From JAEUHZ01 sp964552795 (GTDB taxonomy: Bacteria > Planctomycetota > UBA1135 > GCA-002686595): a stretch of DNA of 64,000 nucleotides. Of the stretch, positions 33,931 to 42,906 are shown one piece after another. Location: the NCBI GenBank assembly GCA_964552795.1, contig CAZKIO010000004.1, positions 1 to 64,000 on the forward strand. The letters are read 5' to 3'. The position numbers and the translations under genes are program-made. Position 1 is the first letter of the stretch; each line of letters starts with the position of its first letter. The notes under the pieces are model-generated. The model saw only the letters and a program-made list of their open reading frames with translations, was not told the origin of the DNA and searched no databases.

Positions 33931-34683
33931 TTACGCGGAATCCCCTCTGGATCCGCGCCCCAGCGCCTCGAACAGCCCGCGCAGCTCGGCGTCGAGGTCG
34001 GCATCCGGGCCGAGCGTGCCGGCGACCTCGTCGCGCACCAGCTCGCCGAAGCGCCGGCGCAACCGGTGCAGCGCGACCTTGGCCGCGTTGGCCGTGATCC
34101 GCAGGCGCGCGGCCACAGCGGCGTGCGGCGGCGCGTCGTCGTCGGCCGCCAGCGCGGGGCGCAGCGCCTCGAACAGGTCCAGCTTGCGCGCGTGCGCCTG
34201 CTCGTCGCGCAGGCGCTGCATCGCGTGCGCGAGCACCTCGAGCGCCCAGGCGCGCTCGAACGCCTGTTCGGGCGTGCGCGGATCCGCCGGCTCGAGCTGG
34301 TAGCGCGATTCGGCGTCGCGCGCGTCGATGGACACCGGCACCGCGCCGCCGCCGCGCTTCCGGGCCCGGTCGCGCTCGCGTTCGTTGACCAGCAGGTTGC
34401 GCAGGCCGGCCAGCAGCCACGCGCGGAAGCGACCGCGTTCGGGGTCCGCCGCGCGCAGGTCCTCGCGCTCGAGGACGCGCGCGAAGTAGGCCTGCACGAG
34501 GTCCGCCGCGGCGTCGGAGGCCAGGCCCCGGCGGCGCGCGTAGGCGTAGAGCGGGAACCAGTAGGCGCGAGCGAGATCCTCCAGCGCCGCCTGCCGTCGC
34601 ACGGGATCGGCGGATCCCGCGGCCGAGACGACGCTCCAGCGCGTCGTCAGGAACCCCGCGTCACCCGGCGTCGAGGCGTTCAC
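33931..34683 (-). CDS. ECF sigma factor (kinase-associated type)
   Basis: A 250-aa RNA polymerase sigma factor. The TTRWSVVSAAG opening, YWFPLYAYARRRG (region 2), DLVQAYFARVLERE and FRAWLLAGLRNLLVNERERDRARK, then a region-4 like AAVAARLRITANAAKVALHRLRRRF, identify an ECF family member of the group with this TTRWS signature that is common in planctomycetes and tends to lie beside protein kinases. A C-terminal tail (residues about 225-250) extends past region 4. GTG 34683 overlaps the stop of the membrane microprotein (GTGA), so the start is secure. Third gene of a rhamnosidase-microprotein-sigma-kinase set. Confidence 0.9.
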   Translation of the reverse strand: MNASTPGDAGFLTTRWSVVSAAGSADPVRRQAALEDLARAYWFPLYAYARRRGLASDAAADLVQAYFARVLEREDLRAADPERGRFRAWLLAGLRNLLVNERERDRARKRGGGAVPVSIDARDAESRYQLEPADPRTPEQAFERAWALEVLAHAMQRLRDEQAHARKLDLFEALRPALAADDDAPPHAAVAARLRITANAAKVALHRLRRRFGELVRDEVAGTLGPDADLDAELRGLFEALGRGSRGDSA

Positions 34684-34886
34684 AGGTCGCCGTCGGGTCC
34701 CGGGTCCGGCGGGGCTTCGCACTCGGGCGCCTCGAGGACCGGCGCGGGCGGCGCCGGTTCCGCGGTCGCCGGCGCCGCCGGCGGCGCGCCCTCGCCGTCG
34801 TCGGGCGACAACCCCGGTCCCGCCCACAACGCGAACACGACCGCCAGCGGCAGCGCGATGAGCAGCGTGCGGCGGCGCGTCGTCAT
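34680..34886 (-). CDS. Membrane microprotein between rhamnosidase and ECF sigma factor
   Basis: A 68-aa protein: a basic start (TTRRR), one transmembrane helix (LLIALPLAVVFALWAG), then about 40 residues of Pro, Ala, Glu and Asp with one Cys. It is linked by ATGA to the upstream rhamnosidase stop and by GTGA to the sigma factor start, which argues that it is real despite its size. The position suggests an anti-sigma-like or signal-transducing membrane peptide, but no anti-sigma motif is visible. Confidence 0.72.
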   Translation of the reverse strand: MTTRRRTLLIALPLAVVFALWAGPGLSPDDGEGAPPAAPATAEPAPPAPVLEAPECEAPPDPGPDGDL

Positions 34887-37800
34887 GACCCCGACAGCGC
34901 GCGCCCCCGGAAGACGTAGGCGCCGGCCTGCAGTTGGATGCGCGTCGCGGCGCCGTCGTCACCGGCCAGCACGGTGACGCCCGCCGCTTCGGCAACGGGC
35001 TTGCCGCTCTCGGTCAACCCCTCGCGGGCCGCCGGCAGGACGAGGACCGCGCTGGTGTTCGGCGGAACCGTGCACTCGTACGTGAGCTCCTTCCCCTGCA
35101 GCCGCCACGCGCTGGCGATGCGCCCGACGATCGAGTGGTGTTCGGCGCGCGCGTGCGTCAGGCCGCCGCCCAGGCGCGGCTCGAGGCGGAAGGCCCGCCA
35201 CGCGGACGGACGGGCCGTGGCGTCTTCCTCCGGCTCCCCGGGCACGATGCCGGCCAGCGCCTCGACCATCCATTGTCCGAGCGAGCTGAGCGCCAGGCTG
35301 TTGAGGGAGTTCACGTCCTGCTCCTCGATCGCGCGGTCGGGGAGCAGCCCGTCCCAGCGCTCCCACATCGTCGTGGCGCCCTGCTCGACCATGAAGCCCC
35401 ACGACGGCAGCGTCCGCCGCGTCGCAAGGTCGACCGCGAGCGCGTGGTGCCCGTGCCGCGACAGCGCGAGCAACGCGCGGTGCGCGGTCGGGAAGCCGCA
35501 CGTCAGCGCGCCCTGCTCCTCGACGCGCTGCGCCAGACGGTCCGCCCACTGGGTCGCCTGCTCGGGCGTCTCGTGGAGCTCGAGGTCGAGCGCCAGCGCG
35601 TAGCCCGCCTGCGTGTCGCCGCGCAGGCGGCCGACGGGCTCCACGAACTCCTTGCGGAAGGCCGCGCGCGCGCGGTCCGCCGTTGCGCCCAGCTCGCGCG
35701 CCTGCTCGGCCTCGCCGTTGGCGGCCGAAAGGCGGGCGGCGACCTCGGCCGACCGCGCGAAGAACGCCGTGGCGAACAGGTCCTTGGGCACCTTGCAGTC
35801 CGCGCAGTGGTAGCCCTCCGCCTTGATGGTGCCGGCGTTGCGCCAGTCGCCGTAGTCCATGCCGCGGTCCTTGCGCCACACGAGATCCGGGTTCTTGCCG
35901 GCGACGAAGCGCACCCAGCGGCGCGCGGGCTCCGCGCTGGCCGCCAGCAAGCGCCGGTCGTGCGTGCGCCGCCACAGCTCCCACGGCACGAGCACGCCCG
36001 CGTCGGCCCAGCCCGGCGCGCCGCGGAAGCGCTGGTCGGACGCGAACGGGTGCGGCGCGAAATCGGGGAAGCGTCCGTCGTCCGACTGCGCACCGCGCAC
36101 GTCGGCCAGCCACTGCGTCAGGAACCCCGCGGCGTCGTGGAGGTGCAGCAGGGTCGGCGTGACGGCCTGGACATCGCCCAGCCAGCCCAGGCGCTCGTCG
36201 CGTTGGGCGCAGTTGGTGGGGATCGCGGCGCAGTTGCCGCGGATCGACCAGGCCGCGTTCCGCCACAGTTGGTTCAACAGCGGATCGGAGCAGTCGAACG
36301 TGCCTGCCGCGCGCAGGTCCGTGCCGATCACGAGCGCCTCGACGTCCGCCAACGGCAGCGCGCGCGAGAGGCCCGCCACGATGACGTAGCGGAAGCCGTG
36401 CAGCGTGAAGCGCGGCTCCAGGACCTCGAGGCCGCCGCGCAGGACGTAGCGATCGAGCTGCGCCGCACCGCGCAGGTTGCCGAGGTAGAGCTGGCCCGTC
36501 GCGTCGAGGACCTCGCCGTGCTGCACCACGATCTCGGTGCCGCGATCGCCCGCGGCCTTCAGGCGCACGACGCCCACGACGTTCTGGCCGAAGTCGTAGA
36601 GGAACACCCCCGGCGCAGCCTCGTGCATGGAGAGCGCCGGCCGCACGTCCGTGACGCGCATGGGGTCGGCCGCGGGCACGAACAGCTCCGGACCCGGACC
36701 GTCCACGATCGCGACGGGGCGCCAGTCCGCGGCCTGGAACTGCGGCGCGTCCCAGCCGGTCTCCTCGCGCGTCGAGTCGCGCGTCTCGCCGTCGAGGAGG
36801 TCGGCCGTGAGCACCGGTCCCGCGCGGTGGCTGCGCCAGGTGTCGTCCGTCTGCACGAGAACGCGCTTGCCGTTCTCCAGCACGATGTCGAGCTGCGCCA
36901 GGAAGCACGGTTCCTCGCCGTAGAAACCGCGCACCTTCCCGCCGCCCGCGAGGTCCGCGAGGCCCAGCCGGCCGGCGTACCAGCCCGGCGCGAGCTGCAC
37001 GCCGATCACGTTCTGCCCCTGCCGCAACTGCGCGGAAACCTCGTGCGACTGGTAGGGCACGCGGCGCGCGTAGTCGGTCCAGCCCGGCGCGAGGCGCTCG
37101 TCGCCGATGCGCACGCCGTTCACGGTCACCTCGCACGCTCCGAGCGCGGTCGCGTGCATCCAGGCGCGCGAGGGCAGCGCATCGAGCGTGAAGCTGGTGC
37201 GCAGCCGCGGCAGCGCGTCCTCGGCAGCGGCCGCGGCCTGCGCCGCGGGCACCAGCGCGCCGTCGTTGATCGCCTCGGGCCGCCAGCCGTCCTCGTCGAG
37301 GGTGCTGCCGGCGGTCACCTTGCCGCGCGAAGCGATGTTGGTCGTGCCGTCGAGCACCTCGATCTCCCCCAGCGCCGCCGCGAAACCGCGCCCCTCCTGC
37401 TGGCGCATCTTCGTGACGACGATGCGCAGGTAGCGCAGCGTGTAGCGGCTGAACGCGAGCTCCAGCGGCTCGCTGCCGTCGCCCGGGATGTCCTGCCACT
37501 CGTACTCGGCGATGCGGATGAACTTGTTGCCGTCGAACTTCCCGGTGGAGTCGGTGTAGACGCGCACCTTGAGCGGGAACAGCACCCCCGGTTTCGACAG
37601 GTCGCCGTCGGGGCGCGCGGGATGCAGGCGCACGCGGTCGCAGATCACGTCGCCGCCCAGGTCGAGCTGCACCCACTGCCAGTCGTCCTCGGCCTTGGCG
37701 AACGCGCTGTGCCAGCCGATCGCCGCCGCGGCGGGCGCGCGGCCGGCGCGCACCCAGCGCGCGCGCCAGTCGCCGGGCGCGAGCGGCGCCACGCCGAACT

Positions 37801-38185
37801 GCGCGGGCGTGCTCCACGGCGAGGGCTTGCCCTGTGCGTCCCAGGTGCGCACGGTCCAGTAGTACGTGCGGCCCGGCGTCAGCGGCCGCCCGCCGTACTC
37901 GACCTGGCAGGTCTCTGGGCCCGCCACCTGCCCGCTGTCCCACTCCTCGCCCTTCTCGGACTGCAGCGACTGCAGGTTCTGGCTGACCAGCACGCGCCAG
38001 GCGGACTGCGCCGCGCCGCGCCGCGGATCGTCGACCTCCCACGAGAAGCGCGGCCGCGCATCGCCGATCACCACCGGGTCGACGCGCAGCTCCGTGCGCG
38101 GATGCGCGGGCGCGCGCGGGCCTTCCTGCGCGTGCAGGGGACTCGAGAGTGCGAGACAGCCGAGGAGGATCGCGCGCAGAAGCAT
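34883..38185 (-). CDS. Secreted alpha-L-rhamnosidase (GH78) with inserted F5/8-type domain
   Basis: A 1100-aa exported glycoside hydrolase that removes terminal alpha-L-rhamnose from glycans. A signal peptide (LLRAILLGCLALSSPLHAQ) is followed by an Ig-like domain (RPRFSWEVDD, AQSAWRVLVS), a discoidin-like segment at about 155-320 (WQWVQLDLGGDVICDRVRL, LRYLRIVVTKM), the GH78 beta-sandwich domains (GACEVTVNGVRIGDERLAPGWTDY, DFGQNVVGVVRL), and the (alpha/alpha)6 barrel. The acidic catalytic pair lies in NCAQRDERLGWLGD (about 660) and GATTMWERWDG (about 935). The stop overlaps the microprotein ATG. A perfect TATACT -10 lies upstream at 38235-38230. Rhamnose-rich algal polysaccharide is a plausible substrate (inference). 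Confidence 0.93.
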   Translation of the reverse strand: MLLRAILLGCLALSSPLHAQEGPRAPAHPRTELRVDPVVIGDARPRFSWEVDDPRRGAAQSAWRVLVSQNLQSLQSEKGEEWDSGQVAGPETCQVEYGGRPLTPGRTYYWTVRTWDAQGKPSPWSTPAQFGVAPLAPGDWRARWVRAGRAPAAAAIGWHSAFAKAEDDWQWVQLDLGGDVICDRVRLHPARPDGDLSKPGVLFPLKVRVYTDSTGKFDGNKFIRIAEYEWQDIPGDGSEPLELAFSRYTLRYLRIVVTKMRQQEGRGFAAALGEIEVLDGTTNIASRGKVTAGSTLDEDGWRPEAINDGALVPAAQAAAAAEDALPRLRTSFTLDALPSRAWMHATALGACEVTVNGVRIGDERLAPGWTDYARRVPYQSHEVSAQLRQGQNVIGVQLAPGWYAGRLGLADLAGGGKVRGFYGEEPCFLAQLDIVLENGKRVLVQTDDTWRSHRAGPVLTADLLDGETRDSTREETGWDAPQFQAADWRPVAIVDGPGPELFVPAADPMRVTDVRPALSMHEAAPGVFLYDFGQNVVGVVRLKAAGDRGTEIVVQHGEVLDATGQLYLGNLRGAAQLDRYVLRGGLEVLEPRFTLHGFRYVIVAGLSRALPLADVEALVIGTDLRAAGTFDCSDPLLNQLWRNAAWSIRGNCAAIPTNCAQRDERLGWLGDVQAVTPTLLHLHDAAGFLTQWLADVRGAQSDDGRFPDFAPHPFASDQRFRGAPGWADAGVLVPWELWRRTHDRRLLAASAEPARRWVRFVAGKNPDLVWRKDRGMDYGDWRNAGTIKAEGYHCADCKVPKDLFATAFFARSAEVAARLSAANGEAEQARELGATADRARAAFRKEFVEPVGRLRGDTQAGYALALDLELHETPEQATQWADRLAQRVEEQGALTCGFPTAHRALLALSRHGHHALAVDLATRRTLPSWGFMVEQGATTMWERWDGLLPDRAIEEQDVNSLNSLALSSLGQWMVEALAGIVPGEPEEDATARPSAWRAFRLEPRLGGGLTHARAEHHSIVGRIASAWRLQGKELTYECTVPPNTSAVLVLPAAREGLTESGKPVAEAAGVTVLAGDDGAATRIQLQAGAYVFRGRALSGS

Positions 38186-38229
38186 CGTCGGGGGCACCTG
38201 AACCGTGGAATCCGGCCGTGGGGCCGACC

Positions 38230-38235
38230 AGTATA
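38230..38235 (-). promoter_or_regulatory. -10 element TATACT of the rhamnosidase operon
   Basis: On the minus strand TATACT lies 44 nt before ATG 38185, so the leader would be about 38 nt. The best -10 match in the window; the -35 region is GC-rich and not TTGACA-like, which may mean that an alternative sigma factor (possibly the operon's own) is needed. Confidence 0.5.
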
Positions 38236-38260
38236 GGCGCCGCGCCCCCCGGAGCGCCGG

Positions 38261-39202
38261 ATGGACGGACCGTTCCAACAACACGCGGCCTGGATCGAGG
38301 TCGCGCGCACGCGGGACCGGCGCACGGCGCGGCATCAGGCGCTCGTCCTGCAATCCCTGGGCATCGCCGCGGGCAGCCTCGATCACGCGGGCGAGGTCGT
38401 GCTGGTGGTGCGGGAGGCGGACGCGGCGCGCGCTGCCGACGAGTTGCACCGTTACCAGGACGAGAACGCGAGCTGGCCGCCGCGCGAGACGCATCCCGCG
38501 CCCGTCTCGCAGGGCATCCACGCGGCCATCGCGTACGTGGGCCTGATCACGCTGCTCTTCACGTTCCAGGTCGCCGATCGCTACGGCCTGGACTGGACCG
38601 TGCTGGGCCGCGCGGACGCGGCCGCGATCCGCGGCGGCGAGTGGTGGCGCGCCGCGACCGCGCTGACGCTGCACGCCGACATCGGTCACCTGGCCGGCAA
38701 CGCGGTGCTCGGCGCCGTGCTGGGCGTCATCCTCGCGCAGAGCATCGGCGTGGGACTGGCTTGGTGGGCCGTGCTCGTGTCGGGGACGCTGGGGAACCTG
38801 GCCAACGCGTACCTCCAGGCGCCGTCGCACCTCTCCATCGGTGCGTCGACGGCCGTGTTCGGCGCGTTGGGGGTGCAGGTCGCGTACGAGTGGATGCGGC
38901 GCAAGGAGCTCGGCTACCGGCCGCTGCGCCTGTGGGCGCCGGTCGTGATGGGCCTGGGCCTGCTGGCGTGGCTCGGCGCGGGCGGCGCGCACGCCGACGA
39001 CCCGCGCTCGATCGAGGGGCTGGAGCGCATCGACATCGCCGCGCACGGCCTCGGCTTCGTGGCCGGCGCCGCGATCGGCCTCGCGCTGGGTCAGGTGCGG
39101 CGCTCGCGCTTTCGCATGAGCGCGGTCGGGCAGGCCTGGGTCACGAGCGCGGCGCTGCTGGCCGTCATCGCCGTCTGGACGGCCGCGCTGGCCGCGCGCT
39201 GA
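38261..39202 (+). CDS. Rhomboid-family intramembrane serine protease
   Basis: A 313-aa membrane protein with a soluble N-terminal domain (residues 1-85) that includes VVREADAARAADELHRYQDENA, resembling the N-terminal regions of bacterial rhomboids. The membrane core has GGEWWRAATALTLHADIGHLAGNAVLGAVLG, the catalytic Ser in SIGASTAVFG at about 196, and the His in DIAAHGLGFVAG at about 263. It cleaves transmembrane helices of unknown substrates. GGAG at 38251 is 6 nt before ATG 38261. It is divergent from the rhamnosidase operon with a 75-bp shared upstream region. Confidence 0.94.
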   Translation: MDGPFQQHAAWIEVARTRDRRTARHQALVLQSLGIAAGSLDHAGEVVLVVREADAARAADELHRYQDENASWPPRETHPAPVSQGIHAAIAYVGLITLLFTFQVADRYGLDWTVLGRADAAAIRGGEWWRAATALTLHADIGHLAGNAVLGAVLGVILAQSIGVGLAWWAVLVSGTLGNLANAYLQAPSHLSIGASTAVFGALGVQVAYEWMRRKELGYRPLRLWAPVVMGLGLLAWLGAGGAHADDPRSIEGLERIDIAAHGLGFVAGAAIGLALGQVRRSRFRMSAVGQAWVTSAALLAVIAVWTAALAAR

Positions 39203-39342
39203 CGCCGGACCGCTCGACGCCCGCCGGCACGGAACGACCACGAATCTCGCGGTTTCCGTTCCAGGGCGGGGCGTCCGAGGTCACTCGACCATGCCGGCCC
39301 CCCGCGAGGCACCTCCTGCCCCCTGGCCGGCGGAGTCCCATC

Positions 39343-41043
39343 ATGCAACGACACGCTCGAATCCCCTTCGCCGCGGCTCGACCCGCGGCCTTCGCCTGCG
39401 CACCCCTGGCACTGCTCGCCCTCTCCGCGAGCTCCAGCGCGCAGGTCACCTTCTCCATCGACTACAACGGCCTGACCATCGCGACGCCCGCGACGGGCAG
39501 CGGCGTGCCGATCACCGAGGGCGACATCCTCACGCCGATGTCGGCCGCGGGAGTTCCGGGCGCGCCCGCCTACGGGCCGCTGCCGCCTCCAGGCATCTTC
39601 CGCAGCGGCGGCTTCGGTCCTCCCGGACCCGGCCTGGGCCTGATGCTCCACCCCGGCTGCATCGGGCACCCGCCCGGCCTCAACTGCAGCATCGAGGTCG
39701 ACGCGCTTTCCTACGGCTTCGACAATCCGGTCACGCCGACGCGCATGCCGTCGGGCACGTACGTGTTCTCGGTCGACGAGTGCACCCCGGGCCTCGCGTT
39801 GCCGCTGGCGCCCAGCGTGTTCAGCGAGTTCCCGTTCGGCGACGCCTCGGCCGACGTGTTCAAGGACCTCGGCCTCCCGCCGCCGCCGCTCCCGCCGGGC
39901 GGTCCGGGCGGCAACACGGGCATCATCGACGGCAACGGCCTGGCGAGCGGCAGCGGCGCGCTGTACCCCGGCCTGGGTCTGGTCGAGCCCGACGCGCCGT
40001 TCGCGGTCGACGGCGACGACGTCGACGCGTTCGACATCGAGGGCGCACCCGGGATGCCGGGCGCGATCGTGATGGCCTACTTCTCGCTGGACGGCTTCCT
40101 GCCCGATCCGTGCGGGGCGGTGCCCGGCGGTTCGGCCGCCGCGCACGGCTTCACGTCCGCGTCGGTGCTCGTCTCGCCCCCGGGCGGGCCGATCGCGGTC
40201 TACGCGCCCGGTCCGGCGCTGGGCCTCGACATCACGGGACCGCATCGGGACGATCTCGATGCGCTGGCCCTGTTCGAGAACGGCGTGCCCGGCTACCAGC
40301 CCTCGCCCGGCCCCTTCGGCTGGCTCGGCGCGGCCGGCGGCGCGGACATGCTGCTGTTCTCGGTGCGCCGCACGTCGTTCGTGGTCGGCATGCCCGACAG
40401 CATGTTCGGCATCCCGATCGAACCGGGCGACATCCTGATGCCGCCGGTCGCGGGCGGACTCTCGCCGTTCCCCGGCATCTTCATCGCGGCCGAGTGGCTC
40501 GGCATCCCGACGACGCGCAGCGGCGCGGCGAACCCGGGCAACCTGGACGCGCTCGACACGGTGCGCCAGGCGCAGGCGGGCACGCCCTACTGCATGAGCG
40601 GCGTGACCGGCTTCCCCTGCCCCTGCGGGAACCTGGGCGCGATCGGCCACGGCTGCGCCAACTCGGCCAACCCGGCCGGCGCGCTGCTCACCGCGAGCGG
40701 CATCGCCAGCGTCGCGGCGGACACGGTGCTGCTCTCCGGCTCCTCGATGCCGCCCTTCAGCCCGTGCCTGTACTTCCAGGGCACGACCCAGCCGATGATC
40801 CCCTTCGGTGACGGCGTGCGCTGCGTGGCCGGCTCGCAGATCCGGCTCGTGGTGAAGTTCAACAACGCCGCGGGCGCCTCGGCCTTCCCGGTCGGAGCGG
40901 ATCCGGCACTGTCCGTGGCCGGCGCCATCCCGATCGTCGGCGGCACGCGCTTCTACCAGATCTGGCACCGCGACGCGGCGGCGTTCTGCACGGCGTCCAC
41001 GTTCAACCTGTCGAACGGCATGGCCATCGCCTGGACCCCGTGA
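39343..41043 (+). CDS. Secreted surface protein with internal repeat and conserved C-terminal domain
   Basis: A 566-aa exported protein. A signal peptide (CAPLALLALSASSSAQ) is followed by a Gly/Pro-rich ectodomain with a repeated motif: VPITEGDILTPM near residue 45 and IPIEPGDILMPP near residue 360, each followed by a Pro/Gly stretch ending in PGIF. The C-terminal domain (about 417-566) is the shared module (PCPCGN, GHGCANSANPAG, FGDGVRCVAG, FCTASTFNLSNG). GGAG at 39332 gives a 7-nt spaced ribosome site. Function is unknown. The gene ends just before a 13-bp hairpin. Confidence 0.78.
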   Translation: MQRHARIPFAAARPAAFACAPLALLALSASSSAQVTFSIDYNGLTIATPATGSGVPITEGDILTPMSAAGVPGAPAYGPLPPPGIFRSGGFGPPGPGLGLMLHPGCIGHPPGLNCSIEVDALSYGFDNPVTPTRMPSGTYVFSVDECTPGLALPLAPSVFSEFPFGDASADVFKDLGLPPPPLPPGGPGGNTGIIDGNGLASGSGALYPGLGLVEPDAPFAVDGDDVDAFDIEGAPGMPGAIVMAYFSLDGFLPDPCGAVPGGSAAAHGFTSASVLVSPPGGPIAVYAPGPALGLDITGPHRDDLDALALFENGVPGYQPSPGPFGWLGAAGGADMLLFSVRRTSFVVGMPDSMFGIPIEPGDILMPPVAGGLSPFPGIFIAAEWLGIPTTRSGAANPGNLDALDTVRQAQAGTPYCMSGVTGFPCPCGNLGAIGHGCANSANPAGALLTASGIASVAADTVLLSGSSMPPFSPCLYFQGTTQPMIPFGDGVRCVAGSQIRLVVKFNNAAGASAFPVGADPALSVAGAIPIVGGTRFYQIWHRDAAAFCTASTFNLSNGMAIAWTP

Positions 41044-41049
41044 ACGAAA

Positions 41050-41080
41050 CCGGCCGCGGAGCGCGATGCTCCGCGGCCGG
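41050..41080. terminator. Bidirectional 13-bp hairpin terminator
   Basis: CCGGCCGCGGAGC (41050-41062) pairs perfectly with 41068-41080 across a 5-nt loop, between two convergent surface-protein genes. A copy lies at 42818-42848. TTGG follows on the plus strand. Confidence 0.8.
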
Positions 41081-41101
41081 CCTTGGTTGCCGAATCAGGC
41101 G

Positions 41102-41131
41102 GGACCCGTCGGGCAGAGGCTCGGCGGGTCC
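41102..41131 (-). terminator. Second hairpin downstream of the PPC-type surface protein
   Basis: A 13-bp stem (41102-41114 with 41119-41131, two T-G wobbles) with a 4-nt loop lies 8 bp after the stop of the leftward gene. Together with the 41050 hairpin it forms a tandem terminator, repeated at 42872-42897 and 42818-42848 after the paralog. Confidence 0.65.
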
Positions 41132-41138
41132 TTGCCGA

Positions 41139-42578
41139 TCACGGGCCCCAGGTCGCCTCGACGCCGTTCGTCAGGTTGAAGGTCGACGGCGTGCAGAAGT
41201 CGGCCGCATTGCGGTACCAGGCCTGGTACGTGCGCACGGTGCCGGGGGCATTCGATCCGTGGATCGAGATCGGGACGTCGCCGATCTCGGGGTACTGGCT
41301 GGCACCGCCCACGTTCGTCTTCATCAGCAGGCGCATGCCCGTGCCGCCGGCGCAGCGCAGGCCGTCCTCGAACGCGACGCCGAGGCCGCCTCCCAGTCGC
41401 GCCGTGCCCTGGAAGTACAGCACCGAGCTGTCCGGCATGCCGCTGCCCAGCAGCGTGAACGTGTCGGACGAGATGCTGGGCGTGCCGCTCCACGCCAGGT
41501 TCGCGCCGGCCGGGTTGATGGAGTTCGCGCAGCCGTTGCCGGCGGCGCCGGCATTGCCGCAGGGGCAGGCCGTGCCGCTGCCGTCGCCGAAGCAGAACGC
41601 GATCGGCGGGGGCGTCGACCCGGTGATCGTGAACTGCACGAACACGAGCGAGTACGGCTCGTTCGCCGGACCGAGGACGGGCACGGCCGTCGCGCCGCTG
41701 CTGTCGGTGACCAGCAGGTCGAAGTCGCTGCCGCCCGGGGACACGGACGACGAGGAACACGCGATCGCGTCCCGGAAGTCGAGGACGTTGCCCGTGCGGA
41801 AGTCGTCCGTGGCCGGCGAGTTGTCGTTCGTCGCGACGTTGAACCGTCCGACCGCCAGGTAGGCCGTGCCGGGCGGCAGCGTGCGCGTCAACATCGACTG
41901 CAGAGTGGTGCCCGTGCCGCCCTCGGAGATCGATTCGTCGTCGTTGCTGGCGTCGTCGATGACCGTCAGCGTGCCGTCGAGAATGTGGATTTCCGTGTCC
42001 AGCGTCGTCTGGCCGACCGTCTGGAAGCGGATGCTTCCCGCCGCGAACGAGCCGCCCGCCACCGGCGCCACGGCCACGGTCGTCAGCGTGGCGTCGTAGG
42101 GCGCGATGGTCGACGTGGTGCCGGTCACGCGGTAGTAGATCTCCTCGGCGCGGCCGAAGCCGTACCAGCTCACCGAGCGGTTGGTGGTCGTCGAGGACGT
42201 CATGAACACGAAATCGGTCGTGCCGATCGTGCCGGGCAGGCCGGGGCCGCTCGTCTGGACCAGGCCGCGGATCGAACCCACGTGGCCCGCCGCGCCGCTC
42301 GTGGTGAGCGTCAGCGTGTGCCGGTAGATGCCCGCCGGCAGCGGGGCGGTCCGGATGCGCCACGTGTCGGCGCTGGCGGCGCCGGGCGTGGTCGTCGACG
42401 AGCCGGTCGTCGTGCCGCTGAGGACGTCGCCCGCGGTGAGGAGGATGACCCCGTTCGCGGTCGCCTGATCCTTGGTCTCGTTGGGCTCGACCTCGGGGAA
42501 GGTCGAAAGCGCCGAGGCGCACGTCGCGAGCAGGACGACGGACGCAGCGGCACGCAGGTTGGGAAGGAGGTGGGACAT
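41139..42578 (-). CDS. Secreted PPC-type surface protein with conserved C-terminal domain (copy A)
   Basis: A 479-aa exported protein. A signal peptide (LRAAASVVLLATCASALS) is followed by FPEVEPNETKDQATANG, the opening motif of bacterial pre-peptidase C-terminal (PPC) domains, and paired beta domains (ADTWRIRTAPLPAGIYRHTLTL; GTAYLAVGRFN). The C-terminal domain (about 325-479) is the shared module (FCFGDGSGTACPCGN, NGCANSINPAG, DGLRCAGG, FCTPSTFNLTNGVEATW). ATG 42578 was chosen as the start of the signal peptide. It is a duplicate of the gene at 42907; both have 479 residues and are about three-quarters identical by eye. Confidence 0.85.
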   Translation of the reverse strand: MSHLLPNLRAAASVVLLATCASALSTFPEVEPNETKDQATANGVILLTAGDVLSGTTTGSSTTTPGAASADTWRIRTAPLPAGIYRHTLTLTTSGAAGHVGSIRGLVQTSGPGLPGTIGTTDFVFMTSSTTTNRSVSWYGFGRAEEIYYRVTGTTSTIAPYDATLTTVAVAPVAGGSFAAGSIRFQTVGQTTLDTEIHILDGTLTVIDDASNDDESISEGGTGTTLQSMLTRTLPPGTAYLAVGRFNVATNDNSPATDDFRTGNVLDFRDAIACSSSSVSPGGSDFDLLVTDSSGATAVPVLGPANEPYSLVFVQFTITGSTPPPIAFCFGDGSGTACPCGNAGAAGNGCANSINPAGANLAWSGTPSISSDTFTLLGSGMPDSSVLYFQGTARLGGGLGVAFEDGLRCAGGTGMRLLMKTNVGGASQYPEIGDVPISIHGSNAPGTVRTYQAWYRNAADFCTPSTFNLTNGVEATWGP

Positions 42579-42817
42579 GGTGGTCGAGGAGCCAGGCTCC
42601 GCGTCGAGCATCGTGAGGTCCCTGGAACACGGGGCTCAGGAAAGGTCCTGTGAACCTCCGCGGGGCACCGGGTCGGGACCGCAGGTGGCCCGTGCACCCG
42701 TTCCCGAATCTAGCTGAGTCCACGCGGAACAGGGGTCCGGCGGGCCCGCGATCGACGCGCGTGCGCCCCGCAGCCCCTCCGGGATGCCCGGCGAACGCCG
42801 GGCCCCTGCCAACGAAG
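42579..42817 (-). promoter_or_regulatory. Promoter and long conserved leader of copy A
   Basis: On the minus strand TAGATT (42712-42707) lies 128 nt before the start, giving a leader of about 120 nt. The leader holds GTGTTCCAGGGACCT, also present in the leader of copy B, where TAGATT lies 127 nt from the start. Conservation of such a long leader suggests a regulatory RNA role. 42713-42817 is unique spacer without a gene. Confidence 0.5.
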
Positions 42818-42848
42818 CCGGCCGCGGAGCGCGAAGCTCCGCGGCCGG
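42818..42848. terminator. 13-bp hairpin, duplicate of the 41050 terminator
   Basis: Identical 13-bp stem CCGGCCGCGGAGC with the loop GCGAA instead of GCGAT. It lies downstream of copy B. Confidence 0.75.
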
Positions 42849-42871
42849 AATTGGTTGCCGAATCAGGCGGA

Positions 42872-42897
42872 ACCCGTCGGGCGAATGCCCGGCGGGT
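42872..42897 (-). terminator. Hairpin immediately downstream of copy B
   Basis: ACCCG-T-CGGGC, loop GAAT, GCCCG-G-CGGGT: 11-bp stem with one T-G wobble, 9 bp after the stop codon of copy B. Confidence 0.65.
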
Positions 42898-42906
42898 CCT
42901 TCCCGA

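Noticed and set aside
34934..38236. 1100-codon plus-strand open frame opposite the rhamnosidase
   Set aside because: The antisense reading lacks any motif, while the minus strand carries a complete GH78 enzyme with catalytic motifs.
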